From Marinobacter lipolyticus SM19 (GTDB taxonomy: Bacteria; Pseudomonadota; Gammaproteobacteria; Pseudomonadales; Oleiphilaceae), in assembly GCF_000397065.2 (NCBI RefSeq), contig NZ_KE007306.1, positions 354,448 to 418,447 on the forward strand: DNA of 64,000 bases. Reading direction: 5' to 3'. The position numbers and the translations under genes are program-made. Below the pieces are notes generated by a model. It ran no database searches. It was not told where the DNA came from and worked only from the letters and a program-made list of their open reading frames with translations. Positions 19,032-27,027 of this stretch are shown piece after piece. Each line of letters starts with the position of its first letter. Within the stretch, counting starts at the first letter, position 1.

Positions 19032-19664
19032 ATGAACCAGACAAGCGCCCTTATCATTACGCTCATACTATTGACCCCATCCCTGACCAATGGTCAGAAC
19101 ACCCGATTCAGTAATCCCGATACGGTTGTCCGCGACCAGTTTTGGGGGAAACTTTACTCCGATGGAGGCACCTCATTCTTCTGCAGAACCCCGTTTAAAA
19201 ACAAGGGGTTCACCATGACAGAAGGTCATATCTACCCTCTCGCCGCAGTTCGTAGCGCTTTGGGCTGCGGCACGAGCAGCCAGTGCGGCCGGAATGACCG
19301 CTATCGCCAGATAGCCTCCGACCTCCACAACATAGTGCCCGTCACCAGCCGTGTCGAAATACGCCGCCGCAACGCTCGCTACGAAGAACTCAGCGCTGGC
19401 GCACGAGAAGATGAATGTGGAAACCGGGAAAGCGCCCAGTTTTTTGAACCCCCTGGAGAGGTAAAGGGCGATGTTGCCCGCGCGGTTGCCTACATGGTCG
19501 ACACCTACGACCTGCCCTGGGTCGGCGCGTCCTCGGTCTTTAAAAGCTGGAACCGGGTCGATCCTCCTGACGACCAGGAACTGACCCGCCACCGTCTGGT
19601 CAGTGAACTTCAGGGGAATGAAAACCGATTCATCAGGAATCCGGAACGTCTGGAGAATCTCTAA
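19032..19664 (+). CDS. Exported endonuclease I-like protein
   Basis: 210 residues. A signal peptide (residues 1-21, ending TNG) directs it out of the cytoplasm. The body resembles the endonuclease I/NucM family of periplasmic or secreted non-specific nucleases: LYSDGGTSFFCRTPF early, a histidine-containing TEGHIYPLAAVRSALGC segment, then SDLHNIVPVTSRVEIRRRNARYEEL, matching the family's D-x-HNLVP...N-x-x-R pattern. The usual EH dipeptide reads EGH here and the second motif has RRRN, so catalytic competence is uncertain. Eight cysteines, or most of them, may form disulfides. A strong bidirectional terminator follows. Family placement is likely; activity is inference. Confidence 0.72.
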   Translation: MNQTSALIITLILLTPSLTNGQNTRFSNPDTVVRDQFWGKLYSDGGTSFFCRTPFKNKGFTMTEGHIYPLAAVRSALGCGTSSQCGRNDRYRQIASDLHNIVPVTSRVEIRRRNARYEELSAGAREDECGNRESAQFFEPPGEVKGDVARAVAYMVDTYDLPWVGASSVFKSWNRVDPPDDQELTRHRLVSELQGNENRFIRNPERLENL

Positions 19665-19714
19665 CCCCCTCATACCAGCCGGAGATGTACATCGCTGAAT
19701 TGTCATAGGCGACA

Positions 19715-19748
19715 AAAAAGGCAGATCCCTCACAGGATCTGCCTTTTT
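19715..19748. terminator. Bidirectional terminator between the nuclease and acyl-CoA dehydrogenase genes
   Basis: AAAAAGGCAGATCC (19715-19728) and GGATCTGCCTTTTT (19735-19748) form a perfect 14-bp stem with a 6-base loop, giving a T-run on both strands. It separates two convergent genes. Confidence 0.9.
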
Positions 19749-19781
19749 GTTTTCACTGCTTCGAAATCTGACCGTCGTTGA

Positions 19782-21572
19782 TCAGAATTCCTCGGCTGTC
19801 AGCGCCATCATCGAGTCACTACCACTGCGGATACCTTCCGCCAGTGATACCGTCTTCGGCAACAGACGGTCAAAGTAGAACCGCGCTGTCTTCAGCTTGC
19901 CGGTGTAGAAACCGGAGGTGTCACTTTCCGCTTTCGGAGCAGCGGCCCTGACGATCTTCGCCCACATGTAGCCCAGAGCCGTCAGACCAAACAGGTCCAG
20001 GTAGTCCACGGACGCAGCACCAATGGCATTGGGGTTGTCCCCCGCCTGGTTGATCACGTGCTCTGTTACATCAGACAGACGCTCAAACGCGGCAGCCAGT
20101 GGCTCGAGGTATGGACGCAGGTGCTCATCATCGCTGTTTTCCTCGATAAAGGACGCCACATCACTGGCAAACAGCTCGTACAGCTTACCCTGACTGCCAA
20201 CGACCTTCCGGCCCATCAGGTCCAGCGCCTGGATACCGTTGGTACCCTCGTAGATCTGGGTGATGCGGCAGTCGCGAACCAGCTGCTCCTGGCCCCACTC
20301 ACGGATGAAGCCGTGACCACCGAATACCTGCTGCCCCATGATGCATGCATCCAGACCGCGATCGGTCAGGAATGCCTTGGCAACCGGTGTCAGCAACGCC
20401 ACCATGCCTTCAGCATGCTTGCGACGCTCATCATCCTCAGCGTACTTGGAGATATCCAGCCATTGCGCAACGTAGGTAGAGAAGGTGCGACCGCCTTCGA
20501 TATAGCTCTTCATAGTCAGCAGCATGCGACGCACATCGGGGTGGACGATAATCGGATCAGCCGCTTTCTCTTTTTCCTGGGCACCGGTGGGCGCGCGACT
20601 CTGGATACGCTCCAGTGCGTACTCACGAGCGCTTTGCAGGGACGCTTCCGCCGCGCCAATACCCTGGATTCCAACACCCAGACGCTCGTAGTTCATCATG
20701 GTGAACATGGCCGCCAGACCCTTGTTTTCTTCACCGACGAGCCAGCCTTTGGCACCGTCGAAGTTCATCACACAGGTGGCGGAGCCCTTGATGCCCATTT
20801 TCTTCTCGATAGAGCCACAGCTGAAACTGTTGCGCTCACCCAGGGAGCCGTCTTCGTTCACCATGAACTTCGGCACCAGGAACAGGGAGATCCCCTTCGG
20901 CCCTTTCGGCGCGTCCGGCAACTTGGCCAGCACCAGGTGGATGATGTTTTCCGCCATGTCGTGCTCGCCCCAGGTGATGAAGATCTTGGTACCTGTGACA
21001 TTAAACGAGCCGTCGTCATTCGGTTCGGCCTTGGTGCGGATAATACCCAGATCGGTACCGGCATGGGGCTCGGTCAGATCCATGGCGCCAGACCAGACGC
21101 CGGAATACATGTTCGGGAGGTACTTTTCCTTGAGCTCCTGGCTGCCATGGGCATCCAGGGCCAGGCACGCACCAGCGGTGAGCATCGGCGCCAGGCCGAA
21201 CGCCATGTTGGCACCCTGCATCATTTCCTCGAACTGGGCTACCAGGGTCTTCGGCATACCCATTCCGCCGAACTCGGTATTACCACCCAGGCCGTTCCAG
21301 CCACCTTCCACAATCGTCTGGTAAGCTTCCTTGAAGCCTTCCGGAGCGGTGACCTCGCCGTCATTCCACTTACTGCCCTGCTCATCACCTTCGCGGTTCA
21401 GCGGGGCCAGTACACCACTGGTGATCTTGCCCGCTTCTTCCAGAATCGCATCAGCGGTTTCCGGGTCTACATTCTCTGCAACTTTTGGCAGAGATGCCCA
21501 GAGTGCCGGTGCATCGAATACTTCGTTCAGAACAAAGCGCATGTCACGTAAAGGTGCCTGATAATCAGCCAT
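19782..21572 (-). CDS. Acyl-CoA dehydrogenase, large FadE type (copy A)
   Basis: 596 residues. It should catalyse the first, FAD-dependent step of fatty acid beta-oxidation. The ~600-residue length with a C-terminal extra domain is that of the FadE1/FadE2 (and DmdC-like) group, not of the ~380-residue short-chain enzymes. Motifs: TEPHAGTDLG and GTKIFITWGEHD at the flavin site, FGGHGFIREWGQEQLVRD, and YEGTNGIQALDLMGRK, which holds the region of the catalytic glutamate. The ATG at 21572 has GGAGAG 8 bases upstream. It is a close paralogue of the next gene (MADYQAPLRDMRFV against MPEYKAPLRDIKFV). A terminator lies between the two, so they are separately transcribed at least in part. Chain-length preference cannot be read. 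Confidence 0.9.
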   Translation of the reverse strand: MADYQAPLRDMRFVLNEVFDAPALWASLPKVAENVDPETADAILEEAGKITSGVLAPLNREGDEQGSKWNDGEVTAPEGFKEAYQTIVEGGWNGLGGNTEFGGMGMPKTLVAQFEEMMQGANMAFGLAPMLTAGACLALDAHGSQELKEKYLPNMYSGVWSGAMDLTEPHAGTDLGIIRTKAEPNDDGSFNVTGTKIFITWGEHDMAENIIHLVLAKLPDAPKGPKGISLFLVPKFMVNEDGSLGERNSFSCGSIEKKMGIKGSATCVMNFDGAKGWLVGEENKGLAAMFTMMNYERLGVGIQGIGAAEASLQSAREYALERIQSRAPTGAQEKEKAADPIIVHPDVRRMLLTMKSYIEGGRTFSTYVAQWLDISKYAEDDERRKHAEGMVALLTPVAKAFLTDRGLDACIMGQQVFGGHGFIREWGQEQLVRDCRITQIYEGTNGIQALDLMGRKVVGSQGKLYELFASDVASFIEENSDDEHLRPYLEPLAAAFERLSDVTEHVINQAGDNPNAIGAASVDYLDLFGLTALGYMWAKIVRAAAPKAESDTSGFYTGKLKTARFYFDRLLPKTVSLAEGIRSGSDSMMALTAEEF

Positions 21573-21711
21573 CTAATAACTCTCCAAAATTCCAGTCAGT
21601 CTGTCAGCACGCCCCCAGCTATGTGCTTTGGCGTACCTCTCGGCTATGTGTCCGCTCAAGGTTATTTTTATAGGGGCGTATTCTACCCTATTGGCGAGCC
21701 TAACTCATGAA

Positions 21712-21742
21712 AAAAGCCCGCCTCCGGGGAGAGCGGGCTTTT
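21712..21742 (-). terminator. Terminator after acyl-CoA dehydrogenase copy B
   Basis: AAAAGCCCGC (21712-21721) and GCGGGCTTTT (21733-21742) make a 10-bp stem; on the minus strand it is followed by a T-run. It ends the gene at 21764-23563 and lies upstream of copy A. Confidence 0.85.
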
Positions 21743-21763
21743 CTGGGTATGCCTGCCCGCGCC

Positions 21764-23563
21764 TTAGATGGCGAAGGCTTCTTCCGGCATATCCATCAGG
21801 CTGTCAGCGCCGGCCAGCATGCTCTCGGCATGTCCCTTGGCTCGGGGCAGCATACGCTTGAAGTAGAAGCGCGCGGTCTGCACCTTGGCGTTGTAGAACA
21901 ACTCTTCGCTGGTTCCGTCTGCCATCTTGTCCAGCGCTACCTTGGCCATACGGGCCCAGAGGTAGGCAAACACGGCGTAACCGGAATACATCAGGTAGTC
22001 CACGGACGCGGCACCGACCTCTTCGCGGTTCTTCATGGCGGTCATGCCGATCTTCATGGTCAGATCGCCCCATTCCTTGTTCAGGGCCGCCAGCGGCTCC
22101 AGGAATTCCTTCAGCTGTTCGTTATCAGCGTTTTCCTTACAGAATACGTGCACCTGCTTGGTGAAGCCCTTCAGGGACTCGCCCTGGGTCATCAGAACCT
22201 TGCGGCCCAGCAGATCCAGCGCCTGGATACCGGTGGTGCCCTCGTAGATCATGCCGATACGGGCGTCACGTACGTTCTGCTCCATCCCCCACTCGGAGAT
22301 GAAACCGTGACCACCGAACACCTGCATGCCCAGGTTGGCTGACTCGTATCCGATTTCGGTCAGGAACGCCTTGGCGATCGGGGTGAGGAAGCCAAGGGCT
22401 TCGTCAGCGGCCTTGCGATCTTCTTCGGACTTGCCGCTGTGAACAATATCGGCCTGCTGTGCGGTCAGATAGATCAGCGCGCGAGCACCCTCGGCAACCG
22501 CTTTCTGGGTCAGCAGCATGCGACGAACGTCCGGGTGAACGATGATCGGATCAGCAATGCCTTCCGGGTTCTTGGGACCGCTCAGTGAACGCATGGCCAG
22601 ACGCTCTTTGGCATAAGCCAGTGAGCCCTGGAAGCCCAGCTCGGCCGCACCCAGACCCTGGATGGCGGTACCGATACGCGCCGTGTTCATGAAGGTGAAC
22701 ATGCAGTTCAAGCCGCGGTTCTCGGGTCCGATCAGCCAGCCCTTGGCGCCGTCGAAGTTCATTACACAGGTGGCGTTGCCATGGATACCCATCTTGTGCT
22801 CAATGGAGCCGCAGGAGACGGCGTTACGCTCACCGGAAGAACCGTCTTCGTTCGGCAGGTTCTTCGGCACGATGAACAGGGAAATACCCTTGGTGCCTTC
22901 CGGAGCGCCCGGCAGACGTGCCAGAACGATGTGAACGATGTTCTCTGCCATGTCGTGCTCACCGGCAGAGATGAAGATCTTGGTACCGGTGATGGCGTAG
23001 CTGCCGTCAGCATTCGGCTCGGCCTTGGAACGCAGGGTACCCAGGTCGGAACCACAGTGCGGCTCGGTCAGGCACATGGTGCCGGTCCACTCACCGCTGA
23101 TCAGTTTGGTGAGGTAAGTCTGCTTCTGCTCTTCGGTGCCGTGAGCTTCAATCGTATTGGTGGCGCCGTGGCTCAGACCCGGGTACATACCCCAGGACCA
23201 GTTGGAAGTGCCGACCATTTCGCTCATGACCAGCCCGAGGGAGTGCGGCAGGCCCTGACCACCGTAGTTGGGATCGGCGGTCATGGACGGCCAGCCACCT
23301 TCAACGTACTGCTGGTAGGCTTCTTTGAAGCCGGTCGGTGTTTTGACACCGTCTTCGCTCCAGCTACAACCTTCGTTGTCACCCACCTGGTTCAGCGGAG
23401 ACAGAACCTGCTCACAGAACTTGGCACCTTCCCCGATAATGGCGTCCACCATATCCGGAGTTGCATCCTCGGCACCTTCCAGCTTTGCGTAGTGCTGCTC
23501 GCTGTCCAGCAGCTCGTTCATTACGAATTTGATGTCACGCAGGGGCGCTTTGTATTCAGGCAT
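21764..23563 (-). CDS. Acyl-CoA dehydrogenase, large FadE type (copy B)
   Basis: 599 residues from ATG 23563, chosen because GAGGTGG lies 5 bases upstream; a GTG at 23572 falls within that site. Same architecture as copy A: MPEYKAPLRDIKF start, TEPHCGSDLG, GTKIFISAGEHD, FGGHGFISEWGMEQNVRD, YEGTTGIQALDLLGRK. It oxidises acyl-CoA to enoyl-CoA and passes electrons to ETF. The upstream region carries two tandem AAAC-N4-GTTT sites of the kind bound by the fatty-acid regulator PsrA, so induction by long-chain acyl-CoA is likely. A terminator follows the gene. The family is firm; substrate range and the regulator are inferred. Confidence 0.9.
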   Translation of the reverse strand: MPEYKAPLRDIKFVMNELLDSEQHYAKLEGAEDATPDMVDAIIGEGAKFCEQVLSPLNQVGDNEGCSWSEDGVKTPTGFKEAYQQYVEGGWPSMTADPNYGGQGLPHSLGLVMSEMVGTSNWSWGMYPGLSHGATNTIEAHGTEEQKQTYLTKLISGEWTGTMCLTEPHCGSDLGTLRSKAEPNADGSYAITGTKIFISAGEHDMAENIVHIVLARLPGAPEGTKGISLFIVPKNLPNEDGSSGERNAVSCGSIEHKMGIHGNATCVMNFDGAKGWLIGPENRGLNCMFTFMNTARIGTAIQGLGAAELGFQGSLAYAKERLAMRSLSGPKNPEGIADPIIVHPDVRRMLLTQKAVAEGARALIYLTAQQADIVHSGKSEEDRKAADEALGFLTPIAKAFLTEIGYESANLGMQVFGGHGFISEWGMEQNVRDARIGMIYEGTTGIQALDLLGRKVLMTQGESLKGFTKQVHVFCKENADNEQLKEFLEPLAALNKEWGDLTMKIGMTAMKNREEVGAASVDYLMYSGYAVFAYLWARMAKVALDKMADGTSEELFYNAKVQTARFYFKRMLPRAKGHAESMLAGADSLMDMPEEAFAI

Positions 23564-23666
23564 GTAATCCACCTCAGGTTTTCGGTCACATCTGCAACCC
23601 AGGTTGCAGTACTTGGCCTTGGGGTTTGCTCAGACACCGTGATGCTATCGCAACACAGCCTTAATT

Positions 23667-23691
23667 AAACACTTGTTTGAAACATACGTTT
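23667..23691. promoter_or_regulatory. Tandem PsrA-like operator upstream of acyl-CoA dehydrogenase copy B
   Basis: AAAC-ACTT-GTTT (23667-23678) and AAAC-ATAC-GTTT (23680-23691) lie one base apart, with a 13-base repeat distance. Each fits the published PsrA pattern of AAAC and GTTT separated by 2-4 bases. They are 104 bases upstream of the start codon. No psrA gene is in the window. Confidence 0.6.
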
Positions 23692-23756
23692 AGAGGTACA
23701 GAATTGTCAATAGCCCGACTGGAAATTTGTGTTGCAATTTGTGGCCGGAAAAGACT

Positions 23757-23783
23757 GGAATGGCGCGGATGCAGCGCCACTCC
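23757..23783 (-). terminator. Terminator-like hairpin after the SprA-related gene
   Basis: GGAATGGCGC (23757-23766) pairs with GCGCCACTCC (23774-23783) with one G-T pair; on the minus strand it is followed by AGTCTTTTCC. It lies 20 bases beyond the stop codon. Confidence 0.5.
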
Positions 23784-23803
23784 GAGGAGAAAAGGTTGTC
23801 CAA

Positions 23804-24400
23804 TCAGGCCATTACAGATTGGAAGGATGAACGCTCTGACTTCGTATCAGAATCGTTCATTTTCGATACCGATTGATAGGTGTCACTGGCCTGCCGATAA
23901 AGATCCGTTTGGGCCTGCAGCATAATCTGCGTTGCCTCAGCTGCGACAGCCCGATCCTGGGAGGAAGGCTCCGCGGGAGCCATAGCCGCGGCGCGAACGA
24001 CCCGCATTTTTTCGATGGTGGCTTCCGGATCACCCTGTACCGGCGAGATATCAATGGATACTTCGCCGCCCACGGCATACCGGGCGCCATCGGGCCCGCG
24101 CTGGTAGTCATAGGAAATGGCGCCTGCGTGCTGGCCACCAACCGCCTTGTGCGCGGCTTCGTGGGCCCGCACTTCCCGGTCTCGCGCCTTAAGCTCGGTC
24201 AATTCCCTGAGCTGCGCTTCATCCAGGGCCTGGACATTTCGGGGATCTCCGGCCGATTTGCGGACGGAAGAGGACTGATCCTGCTCCGAGGATGGCGCGA
24301 CCGGTCCCGGCTCCCTTGCACCAGCAACAACAGGCTTACCGGCGGTGACTGCCGACGACGAGTAGACCGAATTAATGGAAGGAATGGCGCCGGAAATCAT
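23804..24400 (-). CDS. SprA-related putative metalloprotease (HExxH)
   Basis: 198 residues. The N-terminal 50 residues are low-complexity Ser/Ala/Pro. From about residue 58 the sequence fits the SprA-related family (also annotated as a putative CJM1_0395-type metalloprotease): LRELTELKARDREVRAHEAAHKAVGGQHAGAISYDYQRGPDGARYAVGGEVSIDISPVQGDPEATIEKM. HEAAH is an HExxH zinc-protease signature, and the following GGQ...YQRGPDG is the family hallmark. The C-terminus is helical and polar. There is no signal peptide. Substrate and role are unknown to me. It lies 44 bases after the small rod-like gene and may be co-transcribed with it. Confidence 0.75.
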   Translation of the reverse strand: MISGAIPSINSVYSSSAVTAGKPVVAGAREPGPVAPSSEQDQSSSVRKSAGDPRNVQALDEAQLRELTELKARDREVRAHEAAHKAVGGQHAGAISYDYQRGPDGARYAVGGEVSIDISPVQGDPEATIEKMRVVRAAAMAPAEPSSQDRAVAAEATQIMLQAQTDLYRQASDTYQSVSKMNDSDTKSERSSFQSVMA

Positions 24401-24444
24401 CAGTTGGCTCGAAAAACCAAGTCAGTGGGGATAAGGGGTTGCAA

Positions 24445-24690
24445 TCAGGCCATGATATCCAGCAGCGTGCCGAGCGTCTCATCCGCAGTTTTAACGACCT
24501 GTGCGGACGCTTCAACACTGCGTTCATAAAGGTTCAGCTCGACTATGGGCTCAACCAGGGAACCCGCACCCTCGGCAGTGCCCTGGGGACCATCAGCACC
24601 ACCACGGGCAATCTTCCGGGCTGCATTCTCCATGCCCGCCATGCCTTCCTGGATGCCCTGAATACCAATACCCAGTGTGTTACTGATCAT
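24445..24690 (-). CDS. 81-residue protein resembling the joined ends of a flagellar rod protein
   Basis: 81 residues. The N-terminal part (NTLGIGIQGIQEGMAGMENAARKIARG) looks like the first helix of axial flagellar proteins (FlgB/C/F/G type, with the GLxGLxxAxxxLxxxxxNIAN pattern). The C-terminal part (SLVEPIVELNLYERSVEASAQVVKTADETLGTLLDI) looks like their last helix (xxVxExVxMIxAxRAYEANxxVxxTxDxMLxxLLxL). Only about 15 residues, rich in Gly, join them, so the usual surface domains are missing. AGGT about 10 bases ahead of the ATG is the ribosome site. It is downstream of bioD and upstream of the HExxH gene. Resemblance is clear to the eye; any flagellar role is inference. Confidence 0.65.
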   Translation of the reverse strand: MISNTLGIGIQGIQEGMAGMENAARKIARGGADGPQGTAEGAGSLVEPIVELNLYERSVEASAQVVKTADETLGTLLDIMA

Positions 24691-24740
24691 AACTGCGATA
24701 CCTGATGACCCGGATTCAGCTTAGTAAGCCACAAAGCTGA

Positions 24741-25433
24741 TTAATTTTCAAACAGCACGTCAATGTTAAGCGATGCCGCCAGCTCCCGGGGATTTGGCTC
24801 CTGAAGCCAGGGCAGAACCCCGAGGCAAGGCGCGCCAAGATGCATCAAGAGGTAGTTCAGGGTTTCCTGTTCACAACTCATCGCTTCCTGTTCCGGGCGG
24901 TTTGCCACCCAACCCGCCAGAGTCAGGCCATCGTTACGAATGGCTTCCGCGCTCAGCAGGGCATGGTTAATACATCCCAGCTTCAGAGGCACCACCAGGA
25001 TAACCCCCGCACCTAGCTCCTTCGGCACTTCCGAATAGGTTTCCCGGTCATTCAGGGGAACCCGCCAGCCTCCCGCGCCTTCAATCAGCATCAGGTCCGC
25101 CGGCTGCATCTGCAGCCCCCGGCAAAAGCCGACCAGCCGTTGTGCGGTCAGCTGCCGACCGGCCTGTTCTGCCGCCACATGGGGCGCTATTGCCGGTTCC
25201 AGAGTCACAGGATTGATGCGGTCATAAGCTAAAGATTCCGTCATCGCTGCTTGCAGCATCAGCGCGTCTTCGTTCCGTAGCCCTTCCGCTGTCCGGTCGC
25301 AGCCGGACGCCACCGGTTTCATCCCGATGGTCCGCTTGCCCATCACCCTGGCGGCTTCCAGAATGGCGGACGATACAATGGTCTTACCCACTTCGGTGTC
25401 TGTACCTGTGACAAAAAAGCTTTTCCTGGCCAT
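24741..25433 (-). CDS. bioD: Dethiobiotin synthetase
   Basis: 230 residues from ATG 25433 (MARKSFFVTGTDTEVGKT). BioD closes the ureido ring of dethiobiotin from DAPA, CO2 and ATP. The P-loop is GTDTEVGKT, followed by KPVASGC, and the substrate-binding EGAGGWRVPL near residue 113. A TTG two codons upstream is less likely. It begins 11 bases after bioC and is the last biotin gene of the minus-strand row bioB-bioF-bioH-bioC-bioD. Confidence 0.93.
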   Translation of the reverse strand: MARKSFFVTGTDTEVGKTIVSSAILEAARVMGKRTIGMKPVASGCDRTAEGLRNEDALMLQAAMTESLAYDRINPVTLEPAIAPHVAAEQAGRQLTAQRLVGFCRGLQMQPADLMLIEGAGGWRVPLNDRETYSEVPKELGAGVILVVPLKLGCINHALLSAEAIRNDGLTLAGWVANRPEQEAMSCEQETLNYLLMHLGAPCLGVLPWLQEPNPRELAASLNIDVLFEN

Positions 25434-25444
25434 GTGCAACCTGT

Positions 25445-26284
25445 TCAGCAGTCAAGAGAGGGGGATTGATAGTTAATCCAGCACGCCTGATAGGACGCGA
25501 GAACGTTGTCTTCCCGGGTTCGAGGATAATTCGCACACATCGCACGGACACGCCCCGGAGCGGTCACCGTGCGACGACGATCCTGCCCTTTATAACCCGC
25601 ACCCAGGGATTTGAGCTCACGGGTAAGCGCCAGGGGGGACGAATAGTCCAGCGTCACGGTGCCTGTTGTGACTTCCCCACCTGGCAGTACCTCATCCACC
25701 ATTCGCTTGATGGCGGATGCGGCCTCAAATCGATTTACATGCCTCCGCCCCGGATCAGCCTTCGCCCAGGCCTGTTCCAGCTCTTTCAGGGTGCCGTCCA
25801 GCAACGTTGAGCAAACCAGCACACCCCCGGGGCGCAACAAACGCCTGCATTCTGCCAGAACCGAGAGGGGACGCTCGCACCACTGAATCATCAGATTGCT
25901 GAAGACGATATCGACGCTGTTGTCCGGAAACGGTATACACCCCGCGTCTGCCACCAGCCAATCAATGTCAGCCGGACTGTTGGACCTGGCGTGACCAATC
26001 ATGCCCGGAGACAGATCAACACCGGTAACGTGAGCCTCGGGATAAGCCTGCCGTAATGTGCGCGTATACCAACCGGTACCACAGCCCAGGTCGAGAATCT
26101 CTGGTTCATCACTTCCAGGTCGCCATGGGCCAAGCCGATCCAGCATTATATTGCCCATGTGGCGCTGAAGCCGCGACGCGGATTCGTAGGTATCAGACGC
26201 CCCGCCAAAATCCCGGGCAATGTCCTGCTTTCGCGGTTGGTCGTTGCGCTGGGCCTCGCCGGGTGATCGCATCAGGACGTCCAT
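25445..26284 (-). CDS. bioC: Malonyl-ACP O-methyltransferase
   Basis: 279 residues. BioC methylates malonyl-ACP so that fatty acid synthesis can build the pimelate chain of biotin. The SAM motif I is DLGCGTGWYTRTL, with GVDLSPGMIGHAR and DIVFSNLMIQWC downstream, and the N-terminal RKQDIARDFGGASDTYESASRLQRHMG is typical of the family. I start at ATG 26284: GGGAGG lies 7 bases upstream, within the end of bioH, which it overlaps by 13 bases. A second Met (26272) four codons later is possible. Confidence 0.92.
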   Translation of the reverse strand: MDVLMRSPGEAQRNDQPRKQDIARDFGGASDTYESASRLQRHMGNIMLDRLGPWRPGSDEPEILDLGCGTGWYTRTLRQAYPEAHVTGVDLSPGMIGHARSNSPADIDWLVADAGCIPFPDNSVDIVFSNLMIQWCERPLSVLAECRRLLRPGGVLVCSTLLDGTLKELEQAWAKADPGRRHVNRFEAASAIKRMVDEVLPGGEVTTGTVTLDYSSPLALTRELKSLGAGYKGQDRRRTVTAPGRVRAMCANYPRTREDNVLASYQACWINYQSPSLDC

Positions 26285-27027
26285 TGATCTACCTCCCGCG
26301 CGCCAGCCAGGAAAGCTGCCATGGCCTGGTGACAATCACTGGCAGCTTCACCTGTTGGCCAGTGGGCCATGCCCGGTATCACACCAGCGCGGCTTTGCAT
26401 GGACCGCCCAGACCACTCGCTCCAGGGCCTGACCACAACGTCTTTCTCGCCCATGAGGTGCAACGCCGGCACACCGAGATTACCCCACAGGGATCTGTGA
26501 TCTTCCTGCCGTAGCCAACCCAGCCCCTTGACAAGATTTGCACTGGACACCGGCGGGCCCTGCTCCAGCCAGAACCTCAGCCTTTTGCGGGCCAGACGTT
26601 CCCGCCAGTCACCGTTAATCATCAACAACAGAAAGTGCGTCCAGTAGCGATCCGGATCCCGGATGACACCCTTGGCAAACGCCTCAAACTCGCCTTGTGG
26701 CATGCCGGAGGGCCATCCAATAGTTTCGGTGAATCGGGGGAATCCCCCTACAGTGATCACGGCAGTGACAGCACCGGTACGGCGGGCGGCCGCTGCCATA
26801 GCTACTTGTGAACCCAGGGACCACCCCAGCCACACCGCAGGCATCGGGAAACGGCCAAGCAGCTCGTCTGCAACTCCACTGACCGAGTCGCAGCCGGTCA
26901 TCAGCTCGTCATCAAGGCTGACGGGTATCACCTCTCCCGGCCAGAGGTCATAGAGGTCAGACAGCATGTCGCTTCGAACCCCCCAGCCACCGACAACAAC
27001 CAACGGGCCTGTATAACCAGCGGTCAT
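26272..27027 (-). CDS. bioH: Pimeloyl-ACP methyl ester carboxylesterase
   Basis: 251 residues. An alpha/beta-hydrolase in the bioF-bioC interval is expected to be BioH, which removes the methyl group added by BioC. The nucleophile elbow is GWSLG (Ser70), HLMGEKDVVV contains the acid residue, and GMAHWPTGEA contains the histidine. The oxyanion side begins with VVGGWGV. It overlaps bioF by 4 bases at its start and bioC by 13 at its end. Sequence alone would allow another esterase of this superfamily; the context decides. Confidence 0.85.
   Translation of the reverse strand: MTAGYTGPLVVVGGWGVRSDMLSDLYDLWPGEVIPVSLDDELMTGCDSVSGVADELLGRFPMPAVWLGWSLGSQVAMAAAARRTGAVTAVITVGGFPRFTETIGWPSGMPQGEFEAFAKGVIRDPDRYWTHFLLLMINGDWRERLARKRLRFWLEQGPPVSSANLVKGLGWLRQEDHRSLWGNLGVPALHLMGEKDVVVRPWSEWSGRSMQSRAGVIPGMAHWPTGEAASDCHQAMAAFLAGAREVDQWTS

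Noticed and set aside
20058-21551. A 497-codon open frame on the plus strand opposite acyl-CoA dehydrogenase copy A
   Set aside because: Antisense shadow of a well-supported gene; the translation has low similarity to any family and odd composition. The same holds for the plus-strand frames opposite copy B, bioB and bioF.
23573-23803. A small gene in the gap upstream of acyl-CoA dehydrogenase copy B
   Set aside because: The only plus-strand frame (from about 23677) lacks a ribosome site and overlaps the terminator hairpin; the gap is better explained by the operator and the hairpin.
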